DNA of 64,000 nucleotides from Bacteroidota bacterium (lineage in GTDB: Bacteria > Bacteroidota > Bacteroidia > Bacteroidales > Prolixibacteraceae). This document shows, in pieces, positions 63,884 through 64,000 of this stretch. The stretch spans positions 1-64,000 of the forward strand of contig JAJRSD010000031.1 in NCBI GenBank assembly GCA_024278975.1, in the 5' to 3' direction. Position 1 is the stretch's first letter, and every line of letters begins with the position of its first letter. The position numbers and the translations under genes are program-made. A model generated the notes under the pieces. That model was not told the origin of the DNA. It saw only the letters and a program-made list of their open reading frames with translations, and ran no database searches.

Positions 63884-64000
63884 ATGAAAAAACTAACATT
63901 TCTTGTGGCCTTTGCTTTGCTTTCGAACATGGCATTTTCTATCGGCTTGTTAACCAACACTAACCAGAGTGCACAGTTTATACGAATGATGTCGCGAAAT
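63884..64000 (+). CDS. outer-membrane FadL-like protein, N terminus only
   Basis: The frame runs off the window end after 39 codons. It begins with a signal peptide (MKKLTFLVAFALLSNMAFS) followed by TNTNQSAQFIRMMSRN, which resembles the start of FadL/OmpP1-like transport proteins in Bacteroidota (by pattern). The function cannot be judged from the fragment. Confidence 0.6.
   Translation, partial: MKKLTFLVAFALLSNMAFSIGLLTNTNQSAQFIRMMSRN

Overview
The window looks like a chromosomal segment of a glycan-degrading member of the Bacteroidota, probably in or near the Marinilabiliales/Prolixibacteraceae (inference). The grounds are AT-rich DNA, two SusC/SusD pairs, a FecR-type anti-sigma factor, a fused MurF-alanine racemase, a futalosine-pathway menaquinone gene (mqnE), many lipobox signal peptides, and promoters of the Bacteroidota type (TTG, about 19 bp, TAnnTTTG), clearest in front of rpmH. 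No rRNA, tRNA or CRISPR array was seen.

Layout. 1-680 is non-coding and holds palindromes and a GC-rich structured element. 683-9227 (minus) has two GH29 fucosidases, a GH36-like alpha-galactosidase, a piece of a transposase gene and a probably Tat-exported phosphoesterase. 9392-12393 (plus) is a housekeeping block: YbbR, coaE, a TerB/J-domain protein and a MOSC protein. 12575-21217 (minus) is a polysaccharide-utilisation-type locus: endoglycoceramidase-like GH5, PKD lipoprotein, SusD, SusC with an STN domain, and FecR, but no sigma factor. 21331-22032 is a DUF4377/META lipoprotein. 22205-26695 (plus) is a tight four-gene operon (MFS carrier, M20 hydrolase, extended-SDR-like protein, DapA-family aldolase), probably a catabolic route for an unidentified small molecule. 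26705-30684 (minus) has a DUF3179 protein and an S9 peptidase. 31051-37937 holds a DUF438/hemerythrin/PAS protein, murF-alr, tdk, a coiled acidic protein, rsmI and a YjjG-like phosphatase. 38316-44000 (plus) is a second SusC/SusD/DUF1735 set with no enzymes. 44375-45725 has a beta-barrel protein and a MORN protein.

45770-49054 is the most unusual stretch. Two AAA+ ATPases of the DUF4143/PD-(D/E)XK type each carry their own, unrelated direct-repeat array over the promoter. Beside them lie the 3' end of a third copy, joined directly to one of those operator repeats, and degenerate pieces of the neighbouring secreted-protein gene. This looks like repeated duplication, insertion and decay of an autoregulated ATPase module.

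49104-63297 returns to core genes: a secreted protein often labelled asparagine synthetase B, dnaB, ddl, an RluD-like pseudouridine synthase, a PASTA protein, mqnE, rpmH (too short for the ORF track), a half-size TSUP carrier, an OmpR/histidine-kinase pair, a DUF1573 protein, meaB, an MNT antitoxin followed by only the tail of its HEPN toxin, and lpdA. A palindromic element and the start of an outer-membrane protein end the window.

How they may work together (inference): the SusC/D pumps import glycans at the outer membrane, the lipoprotein and secreted glycosidases cut them, and FecR would gate the STN-type SusC. The fucosidases, alpha-galactosidase and endoglycoceramidase together would suit fucosylated or galactosylated glycolipids, although a housekeeping block separates the two enzyme groups.
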